Part shown: piece after piece, positions 13,281-20,948 of the stretch
Numbering within the stretch: position 1 is the first letter of the stretch
How the letters are laid out: the number at the start of each line of letters is the position of its first letter
Source: a virus
Reading direction: 5' to 3' (one strand)
Virus record (IMG/VR): IMGVR_UViG_3300007345_000274
Span: 1 to 24,050 of that record
DNA: 24,050 nt
Program-made: the position numbers and the translations under genes
Notes under the pieces: model-generated
Database searches by the model: none
Told to the model about the DNA's origin: nothing
The model's input: only the letters and a program-made list of their open reading frames with translations

Positions 13281-13748
13281 GTGAAAATGCACACGTCCGT
13301 AGCGGGCGGCGACAGGCTCGGCACCAAACTCCGGCAGATCCGCGAGCGTCTGCAGAAGAACAGCGGCGTGCTCATTGGGTTGCCGGCCGGGACAGGCAGT
13401 TACGAAGACGGCGCACCCATTGCGGTGATTGCAGCGGTTCAGGAGTTTGGCTCGGCAGACGGGCGAATCCCTGAACGATCGTTCCTGCGTGTGCCGCTGC
13501 GGCAGAACGCTGAGACATTTCAAGCCATCTGGCGCGCTCAAGTCCCGAAGGTGGTAGACGGCGACATGACGATGCACCAGGTGATGAGCCAGCTAGGCGC
13601 CCGCGCGGTTGCGGTGAGCCAGGAGGCCATCTCTGAAGGCATTGCGCCGGAAAACGCCGAGTCGACCAAGAAGCGCAAGGGTTCCAGCAAGCCGCTGATC
13701 GATACCGGCGCGCTTCGGCAGTCAATTACTTTCATCGTCGAGGACTGA
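13281..13748 (+). CDS. HK97 gp10-like tail completion / neck protein
   Basis: A 155-aa protein with the family signature of an EFG segment (AVQEFGSADGRIPERSFLR) and a C-terminal PLIDTGALRQSITF. Proteins of this class join head and tail or terminate the tail tube. The start is GTG 13281, two bases after the previous stop, or ATG 13287 two codons later. There is no SD, so coupling is likely. Length and motif order are normal. Confidence 0.8.
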   Translation: MKMHTSVAGGDRLGTKLRQIRERLQKNSGVLIGLPAGTGSYEDGAPIAVIAAVQEFGSADGRIPERSFLRVPLRQNAETFQAIWRAQVPKVVDGDMTMHQVMSQLGARAVAVSQEAISEGIAPENAESTKKRKGSSKPLIDTGALRQSITFIVED

Positions 13749-13750
13749 TC

Positions 13751-14161
13751 ATGTTGAGCATGCAGGACCATATCGACGGCACGTTCAACAGCCCGGTCGA
13801 GGGTGGGGTGAAGCGGCTCAAGCCCGCAACTGGCGGCGGCTACACCGGCCCGGGCGGAACATGGCAAGACGGCGCTCCGGCTGAAGAGATCACGCTGACC
13901 CGCGTGAACATCCAGCCGGCCAGCCTGAAGACGATGCAGATCCTCGTCGCCCTGGGCGGAACGGCTAACCCGCAAGACGTTCGGCTCGTGCATATCAACG
14001 ACGGGGTGAACTACCTCTATCCCGACGACGACGGCAAGTTCGCGGACCTCCTTGAGTTCTCCGACGGCGTAGCGGTGCGTCAGTGGCGCGTCATCCAGTG
14101 TGATAACCGGCCCTGGCGGAACTTCTGCAAGGCCATCGTCGAACGATTCCGGGGGTCTTGA
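13751..14161 (+). CDS. Connector/neck region protein, unknown family (136 aa)
   Basis: A soluble, Gly-rich beta-type protein: GGGYTGPGGTWQDGAPAEE, then ITLTRVNIQPASLKTMQILV, and a basic Trp-containing end, RQWRVIQCDNRPWRNF. No enzymatic motif. Its place between the gp10-like and neck-terminator genes, in a block of connector proteins, suggests a neck or head-tail joining role. It starts 2 bases after the previous stop and its TGA overlaps the next ATG by one base. Confidence 0.7.
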   Translation: MLSMQDHIDGTFNSPVEGGVKRLKPATGGGYTGPGGTWQDGAPAEEITLTRVNIQPASLKTMQILVALGGTANPQDVRLVHINDGVNYLYPDDDGKFADLLEFSDGVAVRQWRVIQCDNRPWRNFCKAIVERFRGS

Positions 14162-14706
14162 TGGAAACCATCGAAGAGCTTCACCCGGTCTTTCAGCAGC
14201 TCGTTCAGCTCGCTACGGGTGTCGACACAGTGATTCTCGCCAACCAGGGCAAGCCAGCGCCGGCCGGGCTGTATGCGACCTATCTGCCTGTTCCGGTGCG
14301 CGCGTATGGGCACGTCAGGCGCGAGCGGACAGACGTACCAGCAACCGAGCCATTCGACCCGGAACTAGGCGAATGGACGGACTTCGACGAGAAGGCGTTG
14401 ACCTCGATGCAGTTCATCCTCTCGGTGAACATCCTCAACGAGGGCGCAGCCACGGCAGCGATGAAGCTGCATAACGCGAACTTCCGAGGGCCTATCTCGA
14501 AGTTCCTGTTCGAAAACAAAATCGCTTGGCGCTACGTCAGCGATACGCGAAACCTGACCGGGCTCATGCAGGCCGGTGTTCAACCGCGTTACCAATCGGA
14601 CATTCACCTCTTCATTGAGGCGTCTGTCTCCTACACCGTCCTGCGCGCTGCAGGATTCAGCCTTGAACTGTCCGACGAAACCGGCAACCCACTGAACGGA
14701 GCCTGA
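14161..14706 (+). CDS. Phage neck terminator-like protein (LIC_12616 type)
   Basis: A 181-aa protein that resembles neck/tail terminator proteins encoded just before DUF3383 sheaths. It has an N-terminal helix (IEELHPVFQQLVQLATG), a middle FILSVNILNEGAA strand region and a C-terminal DIHLFIEASVSYTV pattern. It would cap the tail tube and sheath at the head end. ATG 14161 overlaps the previous stop (TGATG); a TTG directly before it is an alternative. Family naming is from memory of gene order and pattern. Confidence 0.7.
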   Translation: METIEELHPVFQQLVQLATGVDTVILANQGKPAPAGLYATYLPVPVRAYGHVRRERTDVPATEPFDPELGEWTDFDEKALTSMQFILSVNILNEGAATAAMKLHNANFRGPISKFLFENKIAWRYVSDTRNLTGLMQAGVQPRYQSDIHLFIEASVSYTVLRAAGFSLELSDETGNPLNGA

Positions 14707-14707
14707 C

Positions 14708-15865
14708 ATGGCCTATCCTGTCGACAACATTATCCCCGTCAACGTCATCATCAGCCCGTCCGGCCTGGGTTATGCCAACTTCTCCAGCGCGTTCGTATTC
14801 GCTGATCAGGCTGACCTCGCCTCGCTGGTGACCTTCGACGCGAACACGTACCGCGACTATGCGACCACTTCCGAAGTCGCCGAAGACTTCGCTACTGACA
14901 GCGCGGTCTACCACATCGCGACCCGCTACTTCGCGCAGATCCCGAAGCCGCCGCAAATCAGCGTGTGGATGAAAGACCCGCTTGACACCGGCATCGTCGA
15001 CACGCTCAACAAGGCGGCCGACGAAGCCTGGCGCTATCACCAGTTCCTCAAGCTGTCCGACCTCACCGAAGCGAACGCGCTGGCGGTGGGCGACTGGGGC
15101 GATGCGAACAGCCGCGCTATCTGGGCAACCTTCAGCGCTGCCGGCATCCTCGATCCGCAGTCCGACACTGACATCATGTCTGTGCTGCAGGCCAAGGGTA
15201 ATCGCCATATGTTCGCCGGCTTCAAGTCGAGCGGCCAGGTAGCGACCGACCCGACCCAAGCCTATGCCATGTGCCAGCTTGCCGCGGCGTTCCACAAGTT
15301 CCGCCCCAACGGCCAGCGCACCGCCATTACCGGCGAGTTCCAGGTGCTGCCAGGCGTCATGGGCGATGACCTGTCGACCACGGCCTATAACGCGCTGACC
15401 GCCAAGAATGGCGTGTTCTTCACGCAGATCGAATTGGCAGGCCAGACCGACAACAGCCGAGTGATCAACTCCAAGTCAATGTCCAGCTTCGGCGAGTTCA
15501 TCGATGACGTGGTGAACCTTGATGTGCTGAAAAACTACCTGCAGGTCGATGGTTACAACTACATCGCAGGCGCTGGCACCAAGCGTCCTCTCGATCAGCG
15601 CGGCTATGCCGGCCTGCTGGATGTCCTGGGCGCTACCTGTAAGAAGTTCTTCGACAACGGCGTGCTGGGCACTGGCACTTACATCGACCCAATGGACGGC
15701 GTAACCAAAGTCGCAGATTACGGGTTCGTGATCATGTCGAAGCCGGAAGACGTGCTGAGCCTGTCCGTAGCCGACAAGCGCGCCCGCAAGTTCCCGCTCA
15801 CCACCATCTATGTCGTCCTGGCTCGCGCCGGCCACGTCGCAGAAATCAACGTCAACGTCGAATAA
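14708..15865 (+). CDS. Contractile tail sheath protein, DUF3383
   Basis: A 385-aa sheath subunit. Typical features are the early VNVIISPSGLGYANF, VYHIATRYFAQIPKPPQISVW in the domain that follows, DDLSTTAYNALTAKNGVFFT in the centre, and a C-terminal strand ending VAEINVNVE that would join neighbouring subunits. Its presence, with the tube gene directly after, shows that the phage has a contractile tail. The start is one base after the previous stop. Confidence 0.9.
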   Translation: MAYPVDNIIPVNVIISPSGLGYANFSSAFVFADQADLASLVTFDANTYRDYATTSEVAEDFATDSAVYHIATRYFAQIPKPPQISVWMKDPLDTGIVDTLNKAADEAWRYHQFLKLSDLTEANALAVGDWGDANSRAIWATFSAAGILDPQSDTDIMSVLQAKGNRHMFAGFKSSGQVATDPTQAYAMCQLAAAFHKFRPNGQRTAITGEFQVLPGVMGDDLSTTAYNALTAKNGVFFTQIELAGQTDNSRVINSKSMSSFGEFIDDVVNLDVLKNYLQVDGYNYIAGAGTKRPLDQRGYAGLLDVLGATCKKFFDNGVLGTGTYIDPMDGVTKVADYGFVIMSKPEDVLSLSVADKRARKFPLTTIYVVLARAGHVAEINVNVE

Positions 15866-15877
15866 GGATTCTGACCC

Positions 15878-16282
15878 ATGGCTATGTATCGCTACGGTGC
15901 CGACGGCGCCAACCTGACCGTGTTCGGCATCCCTATTTCTGAGTTTGGCGATTCCGACCCGGCTATCACCATCGAAGACATCGAGCAGCGTTCTACCCTG
16001 AAGCGCGGCATCGGCCGGACTTCGGTGCGTCTGGACAACCAGACCCGGCCCAAGCGGCTCACTATCAACCTGATGCCCGGCTCTGACGAAGTGCGCCAGA
16101 TCCTCGCCGCGGAGAAGTCCGGCGTCGACGCGACGTTCAGCTTCCGCCAGTCGGGCACCGTCGAGATGGTTGCTGGCTTCGATGGCGTGCTGGTTACCCG
16201 CGGCTCCATGGGGCGTGCTGGCAAGACTAGCGTTTCCGATGAGTCGTTCGTGTTCGAGTTCGCGGACAGCGAGGAAACCTAA
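15878..16282 (+). CDS. Tail tube protein, DUF3277
   Basis: A 134-aa all-beta inner tube protein that follows the sheath as in relatives. Markers are YGADGANLTVFGIPISEFGD, RSTLKRGIGRTSVR and the closing SVSDESFVFEFADSEE. Stacked hexamers form the channel for DNA. A modest AAGGA lies upstream. The last base of the stop overlaps the first base of the next ATG. Confidence 0.88.
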   Translation: MAMYRYGADGANLTVFGIPISEFGDSDPAITIEDIEQRSTLKRGIGRTSVRLDNQTRPKRLTINLMPGSDEVRQILAAEKSGVDATFSFRQSGTVEMVAGFDGVLVTRGSMGRAGKTSVSDESFVFEFADSEET

Positions 16283-16677
16283 TGGCTCGCTCATTCACCG
16301 TTGAAGCTGGAGGCGTCGAGTTCAAGGGCTCCACGGCCCCAGCTAAGGCGCAAATCGAGATGCTGCACATTGCGGGGCGGACGGGCTTGATCGTCTCCCT
16401 GCAGGAGAAAGCGTCCGATATGGCCCTTGTGGTCGCGCTGACGCAGATTCACCCGGACGACTTCACCGCACTGCGCAAGCTGTGTTTTGTGTCCGGCAAG
16501 GAAGATCTTGTAGTTCGCGCTGCGGACAACGTGCCGGTAGGTGAGAACCTGTTTCAGGACGCTCCGCAGGACTTCTACCTGCTGGTCGGCCGGGCGCTGG
16601 TGGAAAACCTCAGCCCTTTCTGGCAGCTCCGCAAAGCAACCGTCGAAGGCTCGGCGGAGCAGACAGCGAGCCACTAA
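16282..16677 (+). CDS. Tail assembly chaperone, short form
   Basis: A 131-aa protein between the tube and tape-measure genes, the position of the G-type chaperone in lambda and of paired chaperones in contractile phages. It is mixed alpha/beta (AKAQIEMLHIAGRTG, MALVVALTQIHPDDF) and ends KATVEGSAEQTASH. It would coat the tape measure and recruit tube subunits. The -1 frame after its stop encodes a second protein-like segment, and a slippery heptamer lies 18 codons before the stop, so a longer form is expected. Confidence 0.8.
   Translation: MARSFTVEAGGVEFKGSTAPAKAQIEMLHIAGRTGLIVSLQEKASDMALVVALTQIHPDDFTALRKLCFVSGKEDLVVRAADNVPVGENLFQDAPQDFYLLVGRALVENLSPFWQLRKATVEGSAEQTASH
16614..16620 (+). other. 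Candidate -1 ribosomal slippery heptamer
   Basis: CCCTTTC read as C CCT TTC in the chaperone frame is a perfect X-XXY-YYZ heptamer. From 16620 the -1 frame stays open to 16853. No obvious strong pseudoknot was checked downstream. Slippage just before the zero-frame stop is a possible alternative. Confidence 0.5.
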
Positions 16678-16853
16678 ACCCGTTTGTGGACTGGTTCCTC
16701 TGGCGTCCGTGCGCGGGCCTGGGGGCAACCTGTCCACCGCTGGCGAAGTGGTCGGACATGCTCGACGGAACCTACGATCTGGTTGACGTGCAAATGATGC
16801 ACTGCGTCATGGACGAGATTGAGCATCAGGTGGAGCGTGCTCTCAATAAGTGA
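16620..16853 (+). CDS. -1 frame extension of the tail assembly chaperone (T part)
   Basis: The -1 frame encodes, after a linker, NPFVDWFLWRPCAGLG, CPPLAKWSDMLDGTYDLVDV and MMHCVMDEIEHQVERALNK, which have a clear protein-like composition. The frameshift product would be 190 residues: 113 from the zero frame and 77 here. The only alternative start near the front is GTG 16686, which has no SD and would give a 55-aa protein. Frameshifted pairs of this type are conserved in tailed phages, so I favour frameshifting. The stop overlaps the next ATG (TGATG region). Confidence 0.7.
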   Translation: MAAPQSNRRRLGGADSEPLNPFVDWFLWRPCAGLGATCPPLAKWSDMLDGTYDLVDVQMMHCVMDEIEHQVERALNK

Positions 16854-17146
16854 TGGCGCTGCGCTATTCTGCGGTCATGAAGAAACTGCGCGTCAGCTAC
16901 GAGCTCGTCGACGACAAGGGCGAAATCATTTACAGCCGTGTCCACGAGATGCGGCCAAGTGATGGCGTGCCTGGTCGTCCGATGAAGCTCAAAGCAAACG
17001 GGTCAGGGCTGCAGATCGCCGTACATAACGAAGCTGTTGCCTTCTGGCGCGAGCTGGTCATGCTTGGGCATCTGGACGACTACGTGAGGTCGCAGCACAT
17101 GCCGATGCTGCTTCCGCCAATGGATGGGGATGAAGAATGCGAGTAG
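16853..17146 (+). CDS. Small protein before the tape measure, unknown function (97 aa)
   Basis: A soluble small protein: KKLRVSYELVDDKGEIIYSRVHEMRPSDG, a likely beta sheet, then a helix AVHNEAVAFWRELVMLGHLDDYV and a Met/Pro-rich tail with acidic end. Start choices are ATG 16853 coupled to the chaperone stop, or ATG 16877 (MKKLRV), which gives a cleaner N-terminus; neither has a strong SD. I do not recognise the family. It may be a third tail assembly factor or an accessory gene linked with the exported protein that follows, which it overlaps by 10 bases. Confidence 0.6.
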   Translation: MALRYSAVMKKLRVSYELVDDKGEIIYSRVHEMRPSDGVPGRPMKLKANGSGLQIAVHNEAVAFWRELVMLGHLDDYVRSQHMPMLLPPMDGDEECE

Positions 17147-17601
17147 TGGCGGCCCTGCTCTTGTTGCCCGCGCTGGTTTATGCCGTTGCGCCTGGCGAGA
17201 AGACCGATCAGCAGTTCATGGCTGACGCCGAGACGATCTGTCAGCACGACGCAACCGAGCGAGGCGAGACCGAGCCCCGACAGTTTGCTTACTGCATGGA
17301 AAGGCAGCGTGACGGGCTGGCTCGGGTAACCAGTCACAGCGCGCAGTACACCCAAATGTTCTACGCCGAAGTGTCGTACCCATATTGCTACGGCGAGTGG
17401 ACGAATCGCGATATCTCTAACGTCCGAATGATTGCTTACTGCCTAGATCAAGAGATCGAAGGCTTCAAGGATGTCCGCTATTACTCTGGCAAATTCGGCG
17501 AGGATCGCGTTCACGAAATCGTGATGCCGGTGCTCAATGACCTGCACTCTTGGCGGGCTGCCGGGAATGCCGTTAAGAGGCAGCTTGACCCTGCCCCATA
17601 G
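17137..17601 (+). CDS. Exported 4-Cys protein with a duplicated C-X17-C motif
   Basis: A 154-aa protein with a signal peptide (MRVVAALLLLPALVYA, likely cut before VAPG). Four cysteines at 35, 53, 84 and 102 form two pairs with the same spacing (C-X17-C). Each pair ends in AYC(M/L)xxQ, so the protein seems to be an internal duplication of a helical hairpin, with disulfides expected in the periplasm. Charged helices follow. A phage gene exporting such a protein from between the chaperone and tape-measure genes, closed by its own terminator, is probably an accessory factor. Exclusion of superinfecting phage or envelope modification are guesses. Confidence 0.7.
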   Translation: MRVVAALLLLPALVYAVAPGEKTDQQFMADAETICQHDATERGETEPRQFAYCMERQRDGLARVTSHSAQYTQMFYAEVSYPYCYGEWTNRDISNVRMIAYCLDQEIEGFKDVRYYSGKFGEDRVHEIVMPVLNDLHSWRAAGNAVKRQLDPAP

Positions 17602-17618
17602 CTACTCGGTAGAAACAG

Positions 17619-17639
17619 ACCCGCTTCGGCGGGTTTTTT
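17619..17639 (+). terminator. Intrinsic terminator before the tape-measure gene
   Basis: ACCCGC (17619-17624) pairs with GCGGGT (17629-17634) around a TTCG loop, followed by an unbroken T-run. This is a strong terminator lying in the middle of the tail operon. Confidence 0.85.
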
Positions 17640-17663
17640 ATTGCCCGAATTTAGGAGTTCACC

Positions 17664-19133
17664 ATGACCGAAGTCGTCGACGAGCTGCTGGTCAGGCTCG
17701 GCTTGGAGACCGATGCGAAAGGTTTCAAGGAGGCGAACAACCAGTTCGCCGGTATCCGCAGCGCCGCCTTGAAGCTTGGCGCCATCATCGGCGGCGGTGT
17801 CGGATTCCATGACCTGACCGTCGGCGTGGCTGCGGCGCGTGACGAGCTTGGCAAGTGGGCAAAGGACGCCGGAGTCAGCATTCAGTTTGCTGACAAGCTG
17901 CGTCATGCGATGGAGAAGTTCGGCGGCACAGAGGCTGACTCTCGCGGCCTGATCGATGTTGCCAACAACTTGCGGGAAGCCGCCAAGTGGGGCGAGCTGG
18001 CCGAAAGGTCGTTTACCTCAATGGGGTTCAACCCCCAACGCATCCAACAAGAGAACATGAGCGTCGAGGAGACGATTGATTTCATCTCCCGCGGGCTAAG
18101 CAACATAAGCGACCGCGACGAGCGGAACCGCATTGCTGAGTCGATGGGGATCAACAACCCATTCACGCGCAACATGCTTGCCGACTACAGCGGGATGCAG
18201 GCGGAGTTCAAGCGCGCCGAAGAGCTTGGCCTTGTAACCGAAGAGATCACCAAGAACGCCGCAGCATTCAACGATGCGATGACAGACGCCGGGCGGGTGG
18301 TCCGAAGCCTCAAGGACATGATCGCCAACGAGCTGCTACCGGGGATGGCGGACTGGGTAACAAGCGCGGCGGAGTGGACGGCACAGAATCGAGCACAGAT
18401 CCAGAAGGGGCTGGACATCGCCGGGAATCCTGGCGGCGCCTTGCTTTTGGAGTGGGCGAAAGACTCGTCAGCTGAAGACGAAGACGGGTTTCTCGACAAG
18501 CTGTGGAGCGGCCTGAAATCTGCCAACTCGCCCGGAATGGGGATGGAATTCGGGCTGCTGCGCAAGCTGCTCGGGCTGCCTTCCTCGCCGTCAGCATCGG
18601 CAGGCGGCTTTTCAAATGACGCCATTTTCGATGCCCTGATCCAGCAGGAGTCTGGCGGTCGCCACTACGGTGACGGCAGCTTGCTCCGCTCGGGCAAGGG
18701 CGCGCGCGGAATAACGCAGGTCATGCCAGCTACGGGCCGCAATCCTGGCTACGGCGTCTCGCCACTGGCGAACGACTCGAAAGAGGAATACCTGCGCTTC
18801 GGTCGGGAATACCTGGCCGCGATGATGAAGGAATTCGACGGAGATACTCAGAAGGCGCTTGCGGCTTACAACGCAGGCCCTGGTGCGGTGAAGAATGCCG
18901 TCGCAAGTCACGGCGCCAACTGGCTCTCCGCGATGCCGGGCGAAACCCAAGCCTATGTCCCGTCGATTATGGGTCGGGCGGGGGCGAGCGGAACAACCAA
19001 CTACTACAGCATCGACGCCAGGGGCTCGACCGATCCGGCGGCAACCGAGGCCGCGGTTCGTCGCGTCGTCGACGAGCGTATTCAGAACGCAGCCCAGATC
19101 AGCCGAGACGACTTCCCGAACAACGTCGAATAG
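17664..19133 (+). CDS. Tape measure protein with C-terminal lytic transglycosylase domain
   Basis: A 489-aa protein. Residues 1-300 are mostly helical with a hydrophobic patch near 37-58 and long charged helices, as in tape measures. Residues about 318-430 form an SLT (goose-lysozyme-like) domain: catalytic E329 in IQQESGG, GITQVMP (349-355) and AAYNAGPGAV (400-409). The enzyme would cut peptidoglycan locally as the tube crosses the wall, not cause lysis. The length is small for a contractile-tail tape measure, so the tail should be short. AGGAG precedes the ATG directly after the upstream terminator. Confidence 0.87.
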   Translation: MTEVVDELLVRLGLETDAKGFKEANNQFAGIRSAALKLGAIIGGGVGFHDLTVGVAAARDELGKWAKDAGVSIQFADKLRHAMEKFGGTEADSRGLIDVANNLREAAKWGELAERSFTSMGFNPQRIQQENMSVEETIDFISRGLSNISDRDERNRIAESMGINNPFTRNMLADYSGMQAEFKRAEELGLVTEEITKNAAAFNDAMTDAGRVVRSLKDMIANELLPGMADWVTSAAEWTAQNRAQIQKGLDIAGNPGGALLLEWAKDSSAEDEDGFLDKLWSGLKSANSPGMGMEFGLLRKLLGLPSSPSASAGGFSNDAIFDALIQQESGGRHYGDGSLLRSGKGARGITQVMPATGRNPGYGVSPLANDSKEEYLRFGREYLAAMMKEFDGDTQKALAAYNAGPGAVKNAVASHGANWLSAMPGETQAYVPSIMGRAGASGTTNYYSIDARGSTDPAATEAAVRRVVDERIQNAAQISRDDFPNNVE

Positions 19134-19142
19134 GAATCAACC

Positions 19143-19790
19143 ATGTCTCTAGTCGGCATATTCAGCAAGTCGCGCCCGGACATTGGCGGGCTGTTCTTCG
19201 ACGCACTGCTTGAGGAATCGAGCGAGCTCGTAACGGATGTCACGGAATACCCGATAGAGACGGGCGCGATCGGCAACGACCACGCCGTAGAACGCCCGCT
19301 GCGGCTGACCATGACGGTTGCGCTGTCTGACAATCCGGTGAAAGCGGCGCTGGCTGAGGCGACCGGCACCTTCGAGGGGATTGCCGGGCCTGTCGTCGGA
19401 ACGGCAGTGGGTGCTGTCATTGGCACTCTTGGAGGCACAGCGGCTGCTGTGGTGGGCGTTGCCGGCTCAATCCTGACCGAGCTGGCCGGAAGCGGTGAGC
19501 AGCGCTCAGGGAAGATGATCAAGGCCATCCGCACTTTGCAGAGCAGTCATCAGCTCATCACAGTCGTCGGCTCGAAAGGCGCCTATGACAACGTAATGAT
19601 CACGAACACCCGCGTTCAGGTCACCAAGCAGAACGAGGGCGGGCTCGAACTGGTGGTGGAGATGCGCCGGCTCGTCGTGGTGGATAACGCCGCGAACGCC
19701 GCGATCGTGAAACAGAACCTGCCGGCAAACGACACGGCAACGACTCAGGCGCAGCCGGAAAACAATATTGGCGAGGTGGGCTTGCAATGA
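19143..19790 (+). CDS. Baseplate Dit-like protein
   Basis: A 215-aa protein. The N-terminus (FDALLEESSELVTDVTEYPIETGAIGNDH) matches the Dit-like fold of small contractile baseplates, and the late KGAYDNVMITNTRVQVTK and LVVEMRRLVVVD are the matching strands. The middle holds an unusual Gly/Ala/Val stretch of about 35 residues (about 80-115, IAGPVVGTAVGAVIGTLGG) that looks membrane-active or like a flexible inserted loop. The protein would form the hub ring at the end of the tube. The stop overlaps the start of the next gene. Confidence 0.75.
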   Translation: MSLVGIFSKSRPDIGGLFFDALLEESSELVTDVTEYPIETGAIGNDHAVERPLRLTMTVALSDNPVKAALAEATGTFEGIAGPVVGTAVGAVIGTLGGTAAAVVGVAGSILTELAGSGEQRSGKMIKAIRTLQSSHQLITVVGSKGAYDNVMITNTRVQVTKQNEGGLELVVEMRRLVVVDNAANAAIVKQNLPANDTATTQAQPENNIGEVGLQ

Positions 19791-20077
19791 GAACGATCCC
19801 ACTCCGCGCGGGCGATGCCTTTCTGCGCTTTGGCGTCACGCTTGCCGGCACCTACGTTCAGTTCCGGCTGCGTTGGTCTACTCGTCACAGCTATTACACC
19901 GTCGACATGCGCCGAGACGATGGCACTGCTATCGCCCTTGGCCGGGGCCTTCACCCGAACATCAACCTGCTCGCCGGATTGAACCTCGCGCTTGGCCGGG
20001 TCGTGCTTGAAGGGGAGGCGCCGACCATCGCCAACCTGGGCATAACCAACAAGCTGCGGTGGTATCCAGATGAGTAA
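19787..20077 (+). CDS. Baseplate plug-like protein (96 aa)
   Basis: A small beta-rich protein (TLAGTYVQFRLRW, YYTVDMRRDDGTAIALGRGLHPNINLL, ITNKLRWYPDE) that fits the baseplate plug family located between Dit-like and hub genes. It overlaps both neighbours by a few bases (ATGA-type at the front, 8 bases at the end), so the three are probably translated together. It would close the tube end before contraction. Confidence 0.7.
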   Translation: MRTIPLRAGDAFLRFGVTLAGTYVQFRLRWSTRHSYYTVDMRRDDGTAIALGRGLHPNINLLAGLNLALGRVVLEGEAPTIANLGITNKLRWYPDE

Positions 20078-20948
20078 ACTTTTCGGACGAAACTACCGGC
20101 TGACCATCAAGAGTGGCGCGGATGAGCTGGTGTATGAGCCGCCGATGCAGGTCCGTTTCAGCATCGATATCTGGCCGGGCAACGCGGGCGGGGTTGCGGA
20201 AATCACCTTGTACGGCGCGTCACGCGATACGAGAAAGGCGATCTACGCCAAGTTCGACAGCATTGCACTCTCAGCAGGATACGGCGAGCGCGTCGGCCTA
20301 CTGTTCGCCGGCGACATCATCAATATCGAGATCGGCCGCGAAGGCGTCGACAAGTACATCAAGTTCTATGCGCGCCCGTCGGGGCAGGCGCAGGCGGGTG
20401 CGTTCATCAGCAAGTCATGGGGCGCCAACACGCCGCAGATCGACATCATCCGCGAGATTGCGGAATCGTTGCTGCTGCCGGTGGAGTTCATTGGCGACTT
20501 CTCCGACCTGCCGCGGGCGCTGAAAGGCCGGAGCATGTGCCGCTCTTCGATCGACTGCATGAACGAGATGGCCGAGCTTCACGGCTTCACCTGGTTCATG
20601 GGGGCAAACCGGCTGGTCATCATTCGGACCAAGGACGGGATTGCCGCAGAGACGAGGCAGGGCGAGCCGCATGTTATCTCAGCCGCAACGGGCATGGTCG
20701 GCTCTCCGCAGATCCTGATTCAAGGCGTCGATGTGAAAACCAAGCTGAACGCCTCGATTATTCCGGGCGACACGGTGGACATCCAGGCCGAGACGCGCCA
20801 GTTCGCGTTCTCTGGCGTCTATGAGTACCAGATGGATCGCGACCCCACGGGCGGCAACGGGCTCTACAGCGTCCTTGGCGTGAAGCACGAAGGCGACTTC
20901 TACGGCGACACCTGGGACACGTCAGTTAGCGGGGTGCGCAAGACATGA
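20070..20948 (+). CDS. Baseplate hub protein, gp27-like
   Basis: A 292-aa protein. Domain pattern: beta N-terminus with the sequence YRLTIKSGADELVYEPPMQVRF, a GERVGLLFAGDIINIEIGREG strand set, a central helix region (QIDIIREIAESLLLP), and a C-terminal barrel (LNASIIPGDTVDIQAETRQF, YSVLGVKHEGDFYGDTW). Trimeric hubs of this class connect the tube to the spike, whose gene follows with an ATGA overlap at 20945. No lysozyme domain is fused here; the muralytic activity sits in the tape measure instead. Confidence 0.82.
   Translation: MSKLFGRNYRLTIKSGADELVYEPPMQVRFSIDIWPGNAGGVAEITLYGASRDTRKAIYAKFDSIALSAGYGERVGLLFAGDIINIEIGREGVDKYIKFYARPSGQAQAGAFISKSWGANTPQIDIIREIAESLLLPVEFIGDFSDLPRALKGRSMCRSSIDCMNEMAELHGFTWFMGANRLVIIRTKDGIAAETRQGEPHVISAATGMVGSPQILIQGVDVKTKLNASIIPGDTVDIQAETRQFAFSGVYEYQMDRDPTGGNGLYSVLGVKHEGDFYGDTWDTSVSGVRKT

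Noticed and set aside
17664-19133. C-terminal SLT domain as the phage endolysin
   Set aside because: The domain is fused to a tape measure in the tail operon, so it is a virion enzyme for DNA entry. It does not fill the lysis role missing beside the holin.
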